DNA of 64,000 nt, taken from the NCBI RefSeq assembly GCF_028752835.1, contig NZ_CP087952.1, forward strand, positions 248,001-312,000, written 5' to 3'. Made by a program: the position numbers and the translations under genes. Origin of the DNA: Desulfosarcina sp. BuS5. Its GTDB lineage: Bacteria > Desulfobacterota > Desulfobacteria > Desulfobacterales > BuS5. The notes under the pieces are model-generated. The model searched no databases. It had not been told where the DNA came from and saw nothing but the letters and a program-made list of their open reading frames with translations. This document shows positions 54,374 to 63,120 of the stretch, one piece after another (the stretch's first letter is position 1; every line of letters starts with the position of its first letter).

Positions 54374-54655
54374 TTACTCTTTGATCCTCCTGAGCTCAAT
54401 TTTGACTCGATTCTTTGAATTAGGGCATTCCCATATTTGAACATCAGGATCCTCACCAAAGGGAAAAGTGCCTCCAAACTGCAAGGTTTTCACCCACCCC
54501 AAAATATTGTGATAGAAATACCCGCAAAATTCACCACATTTATGAAGGCTCAATTCAAATTCATCTCCAACCTTCATTCCAATAGTACAGCTACTTTTTG
54601 TTTCAATGACCTTGGCTACCACTTTGTTGCCGATTTTTGGATACGATACTGACAT
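54374..54655 (-). CDS. TIGR04076-family small protein
   Basis: The 93-residue protein MSVSYPKIGNKVVAKVIE... has ETKSSCTIGMKVGDEFEL, the HKCGEFCGYFYHN segment and DVQIWECPNSKNRVKIEL. This matches the small TIGR04076 family of unknown function, whose conserved cysteines may bind metal. ATG 54655 is preceded by AAGGAGGAAAAA, a strong ribosome site; the 50 codons upstream in the same frame are not needed. It lies 107 bases downstream of the giant helicase gene on the same strand. Confidence 0.85.
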   Translation of the reverse strand: MSVSYPKIGNKVVAKVIETKSSCTIGMKVGDEFELSLHKCGEFCGYFYHNILGWVKTLQFGGTFPFGEDPDVQIWECPNSKNRVKIELRRIKE

Positions 54656-54762
54656 TTTTTCCTCCTTTTGTATATAGGTTATTAACAAAATAGCATAAAA
54701 ACTTATACCTTGCAAGGCCATAAATTGCGCTTTTTCAATGGTCTGAACATAAATATAGACCG

Positions 54763-57700
54763 TCAGATTGATGAAAAATGGAAAACAGCATTCTGTTTTT
54801 GGCAATGGGTCAACAATTGCTTAAAGCATCTGTTTTTCTCCAACATGGATTCCGAGTCAGGTATAATAGAAAAAAAGGCACTACTTCCAATGACAATCAA
54901 TTTGGTTTTTGCCCTGGTCATTGCTACATTGAGGCGGTTGGGGCTGTTTAGAAACTCACTGAGCAGATGATCCGGGTCAGATGAGGTTATTCCAAAAATA
55001 ATAACATCCCGCTCTGCTCCCTGAACACGTTCAATGGTATCCACAAGAGGAAGTTGTAAATCTTCCGGCATTTTTTTATCACCAAGCCTTTTGATAATGG
55101 CATTGTTTTGGGCTCTGTGGGGTGAAATCAAAGCCATTTGATCAGACGGCACTCCATGTGCCATTAATCTGTGGGCCAGTGCGGCCATCAGTTCTGCTTC
55201 CATATCTGATTTCCGGGAACATCCCTGATGATCAGTTAATATCAGTACAACCGGTTTTGCAGGGTCAAGGATCTTGTCATATTGATGCGTTAACTCAGGA
55301 TTTATAGTGACCATATTATGTAAAGGCTTATTCAGGGCAAGCCTGGCATGGGCATTGGAAGGCGCCGGGTGCAGCATACTTTCATACCATGTTCTGCCGG
55401 GGAACGCACAGATTTCCTTGTTCATGCGATAGGTAATATTAAGTGTCTCCTGGTGTGATTCAGGATATATATCCAGAAAATTTGCCATAATGGATCGGTT
55501 CAAAAGCAGACCGGCCGGTTCTTCGGGATATTCCCCATAATCCCCCAGCACGATGGGCGGCAACTGATTGACATCCCCCAGAAACAGAAAATTACCTTTG
55601 CTGTAAATCAGGCTCAGCAGAGCCTGGGGCACCGGCACCTGGGAGGCTTCATCAAAAATAACCCAGTCAAGGGCCGAGGGAAAATCTTTGTTTTTGCTGT
55701 TAAAAAGATTATAAAAGCCATATCCTGTGGCACCCAGAATCAGCCAGGGTTTGGCCAGGAGATCATCTGCATCGCTTGCATCACCCCGGAATTCCACCTC
55801 CATCAATTTGCTGTTTTTTTCATCTATTTTTTCAGACTGAATCTTTTCAGACTGAATCTTTTCAGGCTGAATCTTTTCGGACGGGCTTTTTTCAGGCTGG
55901 CTGGCCTTTCCCCACTTTATGCAATGGCCAGGAAAAATGTCCGGCAAATATTGATTCACAAGCAAGACTACCTTTTTCAATACTGTATCAATGGCTTGAT
56001 GGGTCAAAGCGCTCACGCCGATGCGAAGGGGCATTTTCGCTTCATGGGCCTGCATAATCAAGGCAATTAAAATCCAGCCGAGCAGATGTGTTTTGCCTGT
56101 TCCGGGAGGGCCTTGTATCATACTGCTCCGGTATTGGAAGGGGAGGGCCAAAGCAGATTGCTGGGAAGGGTTCAGACCGGTATTATTGCGGGTCAGCCAT
56201 TTTTTCAGCCAGGTCAATGAATCATAAGATTGTCGGCCCAAAGATTCTCCTGCGAGCAGTTGCTGCAAAGAATGGGGCCGGCCTTCTGTAGAATGAGTGG
56301 CTGTAAAAAGAGTTGTTGCAACATGGATCAGCTTTGCCTGGTTCCAGTCGCTGATATCCTCTTCTATGGAGTATAAAAGATTTCTACTTAAATGTATTTT
56401 CCCGGATCTGGAAAGAAGTGATATTTCTCCTGCCTCCATATCATATTCAGCCATGATAACAGGAAAACCATTTTGGATATCAAAAATACCATGGGGTGTA
56501 AGCTTGAGAAAATCTCCTTTACGAAACTTTGAGGGGCAGGTTCTATCGGATGTTTTTAAGATATAAAGAAAACGTCCTTCATGATCCAGCCTTGTATGGA
56601 GAAAGCTTAAGTACCCGATGGCCCTGAATCTCAGCATCCTTTCCTGAAGTGTTAGTTCCTGGAGTGTTAATATATCATTCTCCTGTAATCGTTGCTCCTC
56701 TTTGATGAATCCCAGATACGGCAAAACTCTGGGGTCTTTTTCCAGGCTTGAATCCCATTCCTGTACCCATTGACTTTCCAGATAAAGGCATGCCTTTGCA
56801 TATAGTTCAATCATAATGGACAGGCTGGATTTGACCATTGATTTAAACCCTGCTAATTCTAATTTGGCTAATTCCGGGCCACCCGCCCCATGATTATGGA
56901 ACAGGGTTTCGGGATGGCCAACTTCAGCATTGCACCCAAACAGATGACCCAGGGTGAATAAAGAAACAACTCCAGGGGCGGGCATGTAAAAATGAGCCTT
57001 AAAAACCCTTCGCAAATCTGTCCACGGGCTGGGCTGGGTCTGCCATAAAAACCTGGGTTCCTTTCCTTGTTCGGCCTCTCCCCATTGAAGAAGATCCAGC
57101 CGGGATCCCGAACCAAAATGAAAAATATGGGGACATTTGTTATTAAATATGCTTTTTTCCCATAAATTTGAAAGCAGCCCGGCAAATTTATGCCATGCTT
57201 CTTTTCGTTCTTGTTCGTTTCCCATTATCCACACATGGGATTCAATCGGAGTACCCAAAAAATCAATTGGATCTATCACCTGTAATCCAAGAGCGCATGG
57301 AAGTCCGGTCAAAGGGTCTTTTGTCAGATGGATAAAAAAGACCCGTGAAATATTAGAAGGAAAAAGGCGGGTCTTCTTTTTTATAAGGAAGATTCGATTT
57401 TCCAAAAAAGCTGCGCAACGCCATAAAACCTGTTTTTTCTGTTCTAAAGTAAAGCCTGTTTCCCTGCCTTCGGGATCTTCAGCCCTATAATTTTTAGGGG
57501 ATATTTTTTCAAGGGCTGCGTGGGTTTGGGCAATGGCAGCGCATCCCATCTTACGCAATTTTAATAATTCCCCCACGGTTAATCCTGGTAAAAATTGTAT
57601 ATCTTCATTTTCAAGGGCATTCTGATAGCAGGCTGGATACCAGTCACAGGATATACAATGGGACTGGAGCCTGTGATCCGCAGCAGATGCCGGTTGGGAG

Positions 57701-60700
57701 CAAAAAAATTGAATGGTTTGAAAAAGCATGGGAAAAGCAGCAAGATAAGCTTTAAGATCAAACCTGTGCTTTTCATATTGTCTGTTTTTTTCAGGTGAGC
57801 GAATGATTAAAAATCCCGTCCCTGCCACCCTGGCTGAAATGTCATGGAACTTTATTATTTTTTCCAAAAGCCATGCATAAAATGCAACCTGCCATTTATG
57901 ATGAAAACGCGGGGATGTGCTGCTTTTGATATCTCCCACTTCAATTACAGCTTTTTTTATCCCATTAATTTTTTTTGCTGATAAGATAAGAAGATCAGGA
58001 ACCCCTATCCCGTTCATATCCAAGCCGTCCTGATTCAAATTCTCCTGGTACAGGTCATCCACCTTGAGCAGGCATTGTGAAAGAAAAACAGGTTTTGTGC
58101 CATAACTATCATTGGCAGGATTATGGGATATGATCTTTGGAATCAACCTGTCAATCTGTTCTATAAATGCTTTAAAGCACAAATCCTGCGATTCTGTAGT
58201 TTTCATGGAGATGATAGTTGCCCCTTGTTTCTTCAGATCTCCCAGCACCTGTTCTTCATGGATGATTCCCTGGTTCATTAAAAAAGTTCTAAACTTGTCA
58301 TGGTTTGAAGAACCCCCTGTTTGAATCAGGGAATCCAGGCCGAGGAATTTAAAACAAAACCGCCTTTGACATTGTGCATGAAAAAAATAATCACTGACCA
58401 TGGTTGCGGTGAGGGTGACAGCATTCTTTATATTAAGGCATGGTTGCCTGCCTTGCTCTGCATGGAAAAAATTAAGCGCTTTTTCAACTCCATCTTGTCT
58501 GATTTTGTCTTTTTCCATCTCCAATAAAGAATCCCCGGGCATAATATCAATGGCCCATGGTTTCTGATTATAAGTTTCCTGATTATAATTTTCCGGCTCA
58601 CCCTGAACAGAAGCCTCAAGGAGAAGATTTGCCTTATCACCTGAAATAATTTTTGATGTGCTATCAAGATAATGGGCAAATGTGCGTGCCACCCGGTGGT
58701 CAAAAAAAAAATCCGTCAATTCCTGTATAAGCAAATCTCTGGGTAGAGTCTTACAAAACAGATTCAAAGGGATAAGGCTGCGCAGTATTTTAAAATGTTT
58801 CTTGACCCAGGTTTGAAACTCTTCCTGATTTACCGGCAGCCTTATATCCTCAAAGCTGAGCCAGTCTGAACATTCCAGGCCGATCTCATCAGATGTTATA
58901 AACAGCTCATCATCCTTAAGATTTTCCCTGATACTCCACTCCAGCACCAGGTTACCTGCGGAACCTATGAATGTACGATAGCGAAAGGAAGCTTTTTTGC
59001 CAGGTACAACCTCAATGCCATTTTCCAGAACAACTTTTTTTTTACCCTGTTTCAGCTCTCTGCGGAAAAGCTTTTTTGTCCGGGCAAAGAGACAGTTTTT
59101 ATCTTCAATTTTACCTGTTTTAAGGATATTGCCCATGGCCTTTGTCACTTCATAGGAAATATGGGCACCCATACCGATCCAGGCCAGTTGCTTTTCGTCC
59201 CGGCTTTTGGAAGGCCGTGCCAGCACTCTTTTTCTTTCGCCTGTATCAATTTTTAAAATTCTGAGACGCCTTCCGGCAATGTAAACTCTATCTCCCACCT
59301 CCATCTGGGAAACAATGGATTGTGGAATATCTGCAATGGCTTTTTCAGATACCTCCAGGATATATTCCTCTTCTGCTTCGGGAAAGTTTCCCCAGATTTT
59401 ATAATCAAAAAGGTGGTTGCGGTATTGCCAGCCACCTCCAAGGAGACCATTTATTTTAGATTTTTTTAGCCATCGTTTTTTTTCAAGTGATTCAAACAGA
59501 AAAGGCAAAATTTCATGCCGATCCGGGAAAAGAGATTGCAGGGACGAAAGAGTGATCCTTTTTTTTTCATAAAGGCAGGATATTACCTGCTGACTCAATA
59601 CACTGGGCAGTCTCTTGTCGGATGGGGATTCAATCATTCCCTTACGGGATAACTCAAGGAGAGCAAGAAAACGCACCACCTGATCTCCGGAACGTTCACC
59701 GCAACAAAGTCCCCAGAAATTGATCCGGTCTTCACGACGATTGGCCCTGCCAATGCGTTGAAGAAAGGCTGATACTGAACAGGGGGGCTCATATAAAAGC
59801 ACTGCATCCACATCCCCCACATCAATGCCCAGTTCAAGAGTGCTGGTGGCAATACACAGGGCATGAGGTCTCCTGCGGAACTTTTTTTCAGCCATTTTTC
59901 GTTCCAGGGGCTTGAGATTGGAATAATGTAATTCTGAAACACCTTGAAATCTTCCAGTTTTATTGACAATGCCAAACAGCCTGTCGCAGGCAGCCCGGCT
60001 GTTGACAAAAACAAGTACTTTCCGATACTGCCAGGTATCATACAGGTCATTGAGCAGAGCCGGAATCTCGGATTTCTCCTGTTTAATATGAAGCAGGCGT
60101 GCAACTATCTTTCTTTTCACATTTGTAATAATACGCTCTGTATTAACACTGAAATCAAAAAAATCAATAACAGCACCTACTCGGGCAATAGTGGCTGACA
60201 TGGCTATTTTCTGGAGCACCCGGCCTGTTCTCCGTTCAAGGCGGGTAAAAAGGTAAACAAGATGACGCCCCCTGTACTGGTGAATCAATGGATGAACCTC
60301 ATCAATAATCACCGTTCCCACCCGAAATAAAAAGCCCTTGAAAACAGCATTGGCGCTTCCCAGCATCACATCCAGGGATTCAGGGGTGGTGAACATTATA
60401 TCAGGACGTTTTCCTCCTGCGCGCTTGATATCACCGGTTCGAATGGCAAGGTTGAGCCCCAGCCGTTCTGTAATAACAGATTCAAATCGCCTTTTTAAAT
60501 CCATGGCAAGAGCCCTGGTGGGGATTATATATAGAACAGCAGTTTTTCTGCCGGAGCTGATCACCCGTTCCAGGCATGGAGCAAGCACTGCTTCGCTTTT
60601 GCCTGATCCAGTGGCAGCCTGCAGCACCAGATCCTGACCGGAAAGGATGGGTAGAACAGCATCTTTCTGGATGCTGTACAGACTTTCAAAAGCACCGTAA

Positions 60701-60747
60701 AAGGCACGGAATGTATTGGGAAGTTGTAAAAGAAGTGAGTCAAACAT
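54763..60747 (-). CDS. 1994-residue fusion: Lhr-like SF2 helicase, Cas4-like Fe-S nuclease, SF1 helicase
   Basis: Residues 1-430 form an SF2 helicase of the Lhr/YprA kind: ATGSGKS 45-51, DEVH 149-152, MSAT 183-186, STLELGIDVGD, QRIGRANR 330-337, then a winged-helix stretch (~385-430). Residues ~785-1045 form a Cas4/TM0106-like nuclease: Asp918, the GDIK box (D939, K941), QVAFY 953-957, and Fe-S-type cysteines C793, C1031, C1034, C1040. Residues ~1525-1960 form an SF1 helicase: GPPGTGKT 1546-1553, DEAS 1699-1702, GDVNQLPP, VQGAERD and NVAMTRAKTKL. All catalytic motifs look intact. It follows a BrxD-like ATPase by five bases. It probably processes foreign DNA; this is inference. Confidence 0.92.
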   Translation of the reverse strand: MFDSLLLQLPNTFRAFYGAFESLYSIQKDAVLPILSGQDLVLQAATGSGKSEAVLAPCLERVISSGRKTAVLYIIPTRALAMDLKRRFESVITERLGLNLAIRTGDIKRAGGKRPDIMFTTPESLDVMLGSANAVFKGFLFRVGTVIIDEVHPLIHQYRGRHLVYLFTRLERRTGRVLQKIAMSATIARVGAVIDFFDFSVNTERIITNVKRKIVARLLHIKQEKSEIPALLNDLYDTWQYRKVLVFVNSRAACDRLFGIVNKTGRFQGVSELHYSNLKPLERKMAEKKFRRRPHALCIATSTLELGIDVGDVDAVLLYEPPCSVSAFLQRIGRANRREDRINFWGLCCGERSGDQVVRFLALLELSRKGMIESPSDKRLPSVLSQQVISCLYEKKRITLSSLQSLFPDRHEILPFLFESLEKKRWLKKSKINGLLGGGWQYRNHLFDYKIWGNFPEAEEEYILEVSEKAIADIPQSIVSQMEVGDRVYIAGRRLRILKIDTGERKRVLARPSKSRDEKQLAWIGMGAHISYEVTKAMGNILKTGKIEDKNCLFARTKKLFRRELKQGKKKVVLENGIEVVPGKKASFRYRTFIGSAGNLVLEWSIRENLKDDELFITSDEIGLECSDWLSFEDIRLPVNQEEFQTWVKKHFKILRSLIPLNLFCKTLPRDLLIQELTDFFFDHRVARTFAHYLDSTSKIISGDKANLLLEASVQGEPENYNQETYNQKPWAIDIMPGDSLLEMEKDKIRQDGVEKALNFFHAEQGRQPCLNIKNAVTLTATMVSDYFFHAQCQRRFCFKFLGLDSLIQTGGSSNHDKFRTFLMNQGIIHEEQVLGDLKKQGATIISMKTTESQDLCFKAFIEQIDRLIPKIISHNPANDSYGTKPVFLSQCLLKVDDLYQENLNQDGLDMNGIGVPDLLILSAKKINGIKKAVIEVGDIKSSTSPRFHHKWQVAFYAWLLEKIIKFHDISARVAGTGFLIIRSPEKNRQYEKHRFDLKAYLAAFPMLFQTIQFFCSQPASAADHRLQSHCISCDWYPACYQNALENEDIQFLPGLTVGELLKLRKMGCAAIAQTHAALEKISPKNYRAEDPEGRETGFTLEQKKQVLWRCAAFLENRIFLIKKKTRLFPSNISRVFFIHLTKDPLTGLPCALGLQVIDPIDFLGTPIESHVWIMGNEQERKEAWHKFAGLLSNLWEKSIFNNKCPHIFHFGSGSRLDLLQWGEAEQGKEPRFLWQTQPSPWTDLRRVFKAHFYMPAPGVVSLFTLGHLFGCNAEVGHPETLFHNHGAGGPELAKLELAGFKSMVKSSLSIMIELYAKACLYLESQWVQEWDSSLEKDPRVLPYLGFIKEEQRLQENDILTLQELTLQERMLRFRAIGYLSFLHTRLDHEGRFLYILKTSDRTCPSKFRKGDFLKLTPHGIFDIQNGFPVIMAEYDMEAGEISLLSRSGKIHLSRNLLYSIEEDISDWNQAKLIHVATTLFTATHSTEGRPHSLQQLLAGESLGRQSYDSLTWLKKWLTRNNTGLNPSQQSALALPFQYRSSMIQGPPGTGKTHLLGWILIALIMQAHEAKMPLRIGVSALTHQAIDTVLKKVVLLVNQYLPDIFPGHCIKWGKASQPEKSPSEKIQPEKIQSEKIQSEKIDEKNSKLMEVEFRGDASDADDLLAKPWLILGATGYGFYNLFNSKNKDFPSALDWVIFDEASQVPVPQALLSLIYSKGNFLFLGDVNQLPPIVLGDYGEYPEEPAGLLLNRSIMANFLDIYPESHQETLNITYRMNKEICAFPGRTWYESMLHPAPSNAHARLALNKPLHNMVTINPELTHQYDKILDPAKPVVLILTDHQGCSRKSDMEAELMAALAHRLMAHGVPSDQMALISPHRAQNNAIIKRLGDKKMPEDLQLPLVDTIERVQGAERDVIIFGITSSDPDHLLSEFLNSPNRLNVAMTRAKTKLIVIGSSAFFSIIPDSESMLEKNRCFKQLLTHCQKQNAVFHFSSI
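55829..55903. repeat. 15-bp tandem repeat inside the fusion gene
   Basis: Five units of the pattern TTTTCAGACTGAATC lie in tandem, the first two identical, the third with one change and the last two decayed. They encode repeated (Q/S)EKI-type pentapeptides at residues ~1616-1640, between the SF1 motif I region and motif II. The repeat is in frame and probably forms a flexible, length-variable linker. Confidence 0.9.
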
Positions 60748-60752
60748 TTAGA

Positions 60753-62021
60753 TTAGTCAAGCTGATATTCTATAATCCGGCTTTGCTGTACAAGATCAAG
60801 GTGATTTACCAAAAATTTAAGTTTCAGACGTGCCTCAACTCCTGATAATTTGGACAGCGCAAGGTTCATTTGACTTTGCATTAAAGCAGCAGGGGGCTCC
60901 CACTTATAGGCGCCGGCGTGGACAGCAATAAGTTTATTGATCAAAATTTTCCATTCCTTTGCTGAAAGATCATGTAGTGTGTGGATATTAATATTTTCCC
61001 AGGCCTTGCTGTAGTTCGTGTTAAAATAGGGAATCGGTATTGGAGAAGTTTCATTTTTACCATTTTTTTTAATCCTGACCCGGTCATATGCTTCATCTGC
61101 AATATAGGTAAAAAAATCATTGGTAAAGGCGAAAACAGGGTAAAATCCATGAGAGGTTGTTTTGGGATAAAAAATTTTATTGAGAAAATCATAACTTTTA
61201 CTGCGACTGGTAATACGGGTTTGTACAATGGATTCCCCTTCGTCAAACAAGACAAGCCATCCCTTAAATCCAATTTTTCGGAACAGTTGAGCCATGCCTT
61301 GAACCATGGCAAGATATTCCTCCTGCTCATGGCAAACCAGAGAATTTTCTTTATAAAAAGATACCTGGCGATAATAAAAAACAGAACGTAGCCGCCATGA
61401 AGGGATATCCTTTCCCATAAGGGCGTTTTTTAAAATCCAGGAAAATTCTTTGGGTTTAAATCCGGCATGTTTTTTTAATTTTCTTTTTTCAGGGGAAATT
61501 GAAATGTTTTTCTGGGCCATGGCGGTTAAAATCGCCTTAAATCGGTGGGGAATCTGTTCCGGGATAAGATCCCGGCAGGATTTTTTGCTGTTTCCAGGCA
61601 AAGACAACCATTTATGGGCACAGGTTTTCCAAACATTGACAAAGGAATTTTCTGAATTGGGGAATTTCATTCCCCCCATCAATGCCCTGTAAACACCTTT
61701 AAAATCGTGAAAAGGCACTTGCCTTGGATCAAGATTAATATAACTTACCACAAAATTGAGACCCAATGCCTGCTGTTTAATATAGTTAAGGCTGTGGGAT
61801 TTCCCTTGTCCATATGCACCACAAATACATAAATGGGATGGTTTGTCCCTGTCAAGGGCGTTTACACCTTCGTGAAAAGTTTTATTTAACTTTGCCTCAC
61901 CCGTTGTGAGCAACCGAATCCCCAAAGGGTCAAAAAGCCCTTCACGCAAACGCTCCACTGCCCTGCGAAGTTCAAAATTACCTGCATTGTTCAGCATGGC
62001 CTGAAAATTCAAATCATCCAT
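60753..62021 (-). CDS. BrxD-like (DUF2791-like) P-loop ATPase
   Basis: The 422-residue ATPase has Walker A CICGAYGQGKSHSLNYI around residues 88-104 and Walker B GWLVLFDEGESI near residue 255, with a later Arg-rich sensor region. The N-terminus FELRRAVERLREGLFDPLG matches what I recall of BREX ATP-binding proteins (BrxD and the C-terminal part of BrxC/PglY). In type 2 BREX, brxD precedes the Lhr-like helicase gene brxHI, and here the ATPase precedes a protein with an Lhr-like N-terminus. No methylase or PglZ gene is in view, so this is not a standard BREX within the window. Confidence 0.82.
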   Translation of the reverse strand: MDDLNFQAMLNNAGNFELRRAVERLREGLFDPLGIRLLTTGEAKLNKTFHEGVNALDRDKPSHLCICGAYGQGKSHSLNYIKQQALGLNFVVSYINLDPRQVPFHDFKGVYRALMGGMKFPNSENSFVNVWKTCAHKWLSLPGNSKKSCRDLIPEQIPHRFKAILTAMAQKNISISPEKRKLKKHAGFKPKEFSWILKNALMGKDIPSWRLRSVFYYRQVSFYKENSLVCHEQEEYLAMVQGMAQLFRKIGFKGWLVLFDEGESIVQTRITSRSKSYDFLNKIFYPKTTSHGFYPVFAFTNDFFTYIADEAYDRVRIKKNGKNETSPIPIPYFNTNYSKAWENINIHTLHDLSAKEWKILINKLIAVHAGAYKWEPPAALMQSQMNLALSKLSGVEARLKLKFLVNHLDLVQQSRIIEYQLD

Positions 62022-62110
62022 TTTTTATTTCCCTATCTCCGGCCTCAGCGCCCATCCTTCCGCCTCCCATCAAGTATCCCATGAAGGCTGGAGTTGTTCA
62101 ATTTTTTCAG
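61968..62110. repeat. direct repeat, left copy, flanking the HEPN-MNT cassette
   Basis: The copy contains the intact start of the BrxD-like gene and a remnant of the end of the upstream ATPase gene (minus strand, encoding AEKIEQLQPSWDT followed by TGA). 62051-62110 matches 63061-63120 at 58 of 60 positions, and 61968-62019 matches 63012-63062 at roughly 46 of 52. Confidence 0.92.
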
Positions 62111-62124
62111 CCCCCATGTTTTGG

Positions 62125-62424
62125 TCATATCAGAATTCCATTCCTCATTATTTCTTCTAAAAAACCGCTTTCGTCGTGTTTTGTTTCAAAAAAAATTGGT
62201 TCGATTCTATCATCCACTTCCCTTCTAACTCTCCATAACAGAGGTCTTGTAGAAAAATAATCCCCTTGCATTTCATCGACAATTATCGCGACATCCACAT
62301 CACTGTCTTCTCTCTGACTCCCTCTTGCATAAGAACCGAACAAAATCATTTTATCAAATGATATATGTTGTGATAAAAGTTTTTTATATCTTTTAAGTTT
62401 TGTTATAACCTCTGCTTTATCCAT
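62125..62424 (-). CDS. MNT-type nucleotidyltransferase (antitoxin of a HEPN-MNT pair)
   Basis: The 99-residue protein has the minimal nucleotidyltransferase motif GSYARGSQREDSDVDVAI (GS-x10-D-x-D). MNT antitoxins neutralise the HEPN ribonuclease, in studied cases by adding AMP to the HEPN Tyr. It overlaps the HEPN gene by 22 bases, the usual arrangement. The pair sits between two ATPase genes of a putative defence operon and is flanked by direct repeats. Confidence 0.92.
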   Translation of the reverse strand: MDKAEVITKLKRYKKLLSQHISFDKMILFGSYARGSQREDSDVDVAIIVDEMQGDYFSTRPLLWRVRREVDDRIEPIFFETKHDESGFLEEIMRNGILI

Positions 62425-62789
62425 AGCTGTAGTTCCTTTGCATTATCAACAATTTCTTTGCACCGTTCTTCTGTCAAACTTCTCATTAATTGTTCTTTAT
62501 GAGACGGATATCTGCATTCAATATTCATTGGTTCAAGCATATCTATAAAAAGCTTCTGATCTTCTGAAAAATACTCATAAATTTTTGCTTTCTTTGCAAG
62601 GTAAGAAAGACTATGAGAAAATGGAGCTGATTCTCCATTGGTTTTTACATAATAAGCCTTTAGTATTTTTTCAATAGATTGATGAGCCATAAACCCAACA
62701 TAAAGATATCGCTTGCTTTTTAACATTGCAATGGCTGTTTCAATATCATATTCAGATAGTTCTACCCAATATCTTATTTGACCTGACAT
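62403..62789 (-). CDS. HEPN-domain protein (toxin of a HEPN-MNT pair)
   Basis: From ATG 62789 the protein has about 128 residues and begins MSGQIRYWVELSEYDIETA, the standard HEPN start. YLYVGFMAHQSIEKILKAYYV is the central helix, and RCKEIVDNAKEL lies near the end; the HEPN R-x4-6-H signature is not obvious in its usual place, so ribonuclease activity needs care. The frame continues upstream to 62858, but that stretch lies in a palindrome and is probably untranslated. The MNT gene overlaps its 3' end. Confidence 0.88.
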   Translation of the reverse strand: MSGQIRYWVELSEYDIETAIAMLKSKRYLYVGFMAHQSIEKILKAYYVKTNGESAPFSHSLSYLAKKAKIYEYFSEDQKLFIDMLEPMNIECRYPSHKEQLMRSLTEERCKEIVDNAKELQLWIKQRL

Positions 62790-62839
62790 CTGTCCAGTTT
62801 CTCCAATCATGCTTAGGGCTCGCGCAAAAATAACTTTAC

Positions 62840-62947
62840 ATTTTAAGCGTCGATGCATCCTGCCTGGCTGCGTTACGAAAGCGTAGAAATATCTTGATAT
62901 TCCTACACTTTCGCGCCTTTCCAGCCAGGCGCCTCAACACTTAAAAT
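62840..62947. repeat. ~108-bp imperfect palindrome upstream of the HEPN gene
   Basis: The left arm (ATTTTAAGCG, then GCCTGGCTGCG and GAAAGCGTAGAAATATC) pairs with the right arm (GATATTCCTACACTTTC, CCAGCCAGGCG and CACTTAAAAT). The central 17-base arms match at 15 positions. It lies within the inserted cassette, between the right direct repeat and the HEPN start, and could form a strong hairpin in the leader. Confidence 0.75.
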
Positions 62948-63011
62948 TGCTAACTTATTTTTGTACGAACCCTTAGGAACGTCCCTTATATTTTTTCGCC
63001 CCTATTTCTTC

Positions 63012-63120
63012 AAGTTCAAAATTATCTGCATTGTTCAGCAGGGCTTGAAAATTCAAAGCACCCGTCCTCCCGCCTCCCATCAAGTATCCCATGAAGGCTG
63101 GAGTTGTTCAATTTTTTCAG
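63012..63120. repeat. direct repeat, right copy, flanking the HEPN-MNT cassette
   Basis: The copy contains the intact 3' end of the upstream ATPase gene (stop at 63080) followed, on the minus strand, by a non-functional remnant of the BrxD-like gene start (decoding LNFQALLNNADNFEL). It lacks ~31 bases present in the left copy at 62020-62050, including the ribosome site and ATG. Confidence 0.92.

Noticed and set aside
55829-55903. Tandem units considered as a CRISPR-like array
   Set aside because: The units are contiguous 15-mers without spacers, in frame inside a helicase gene.
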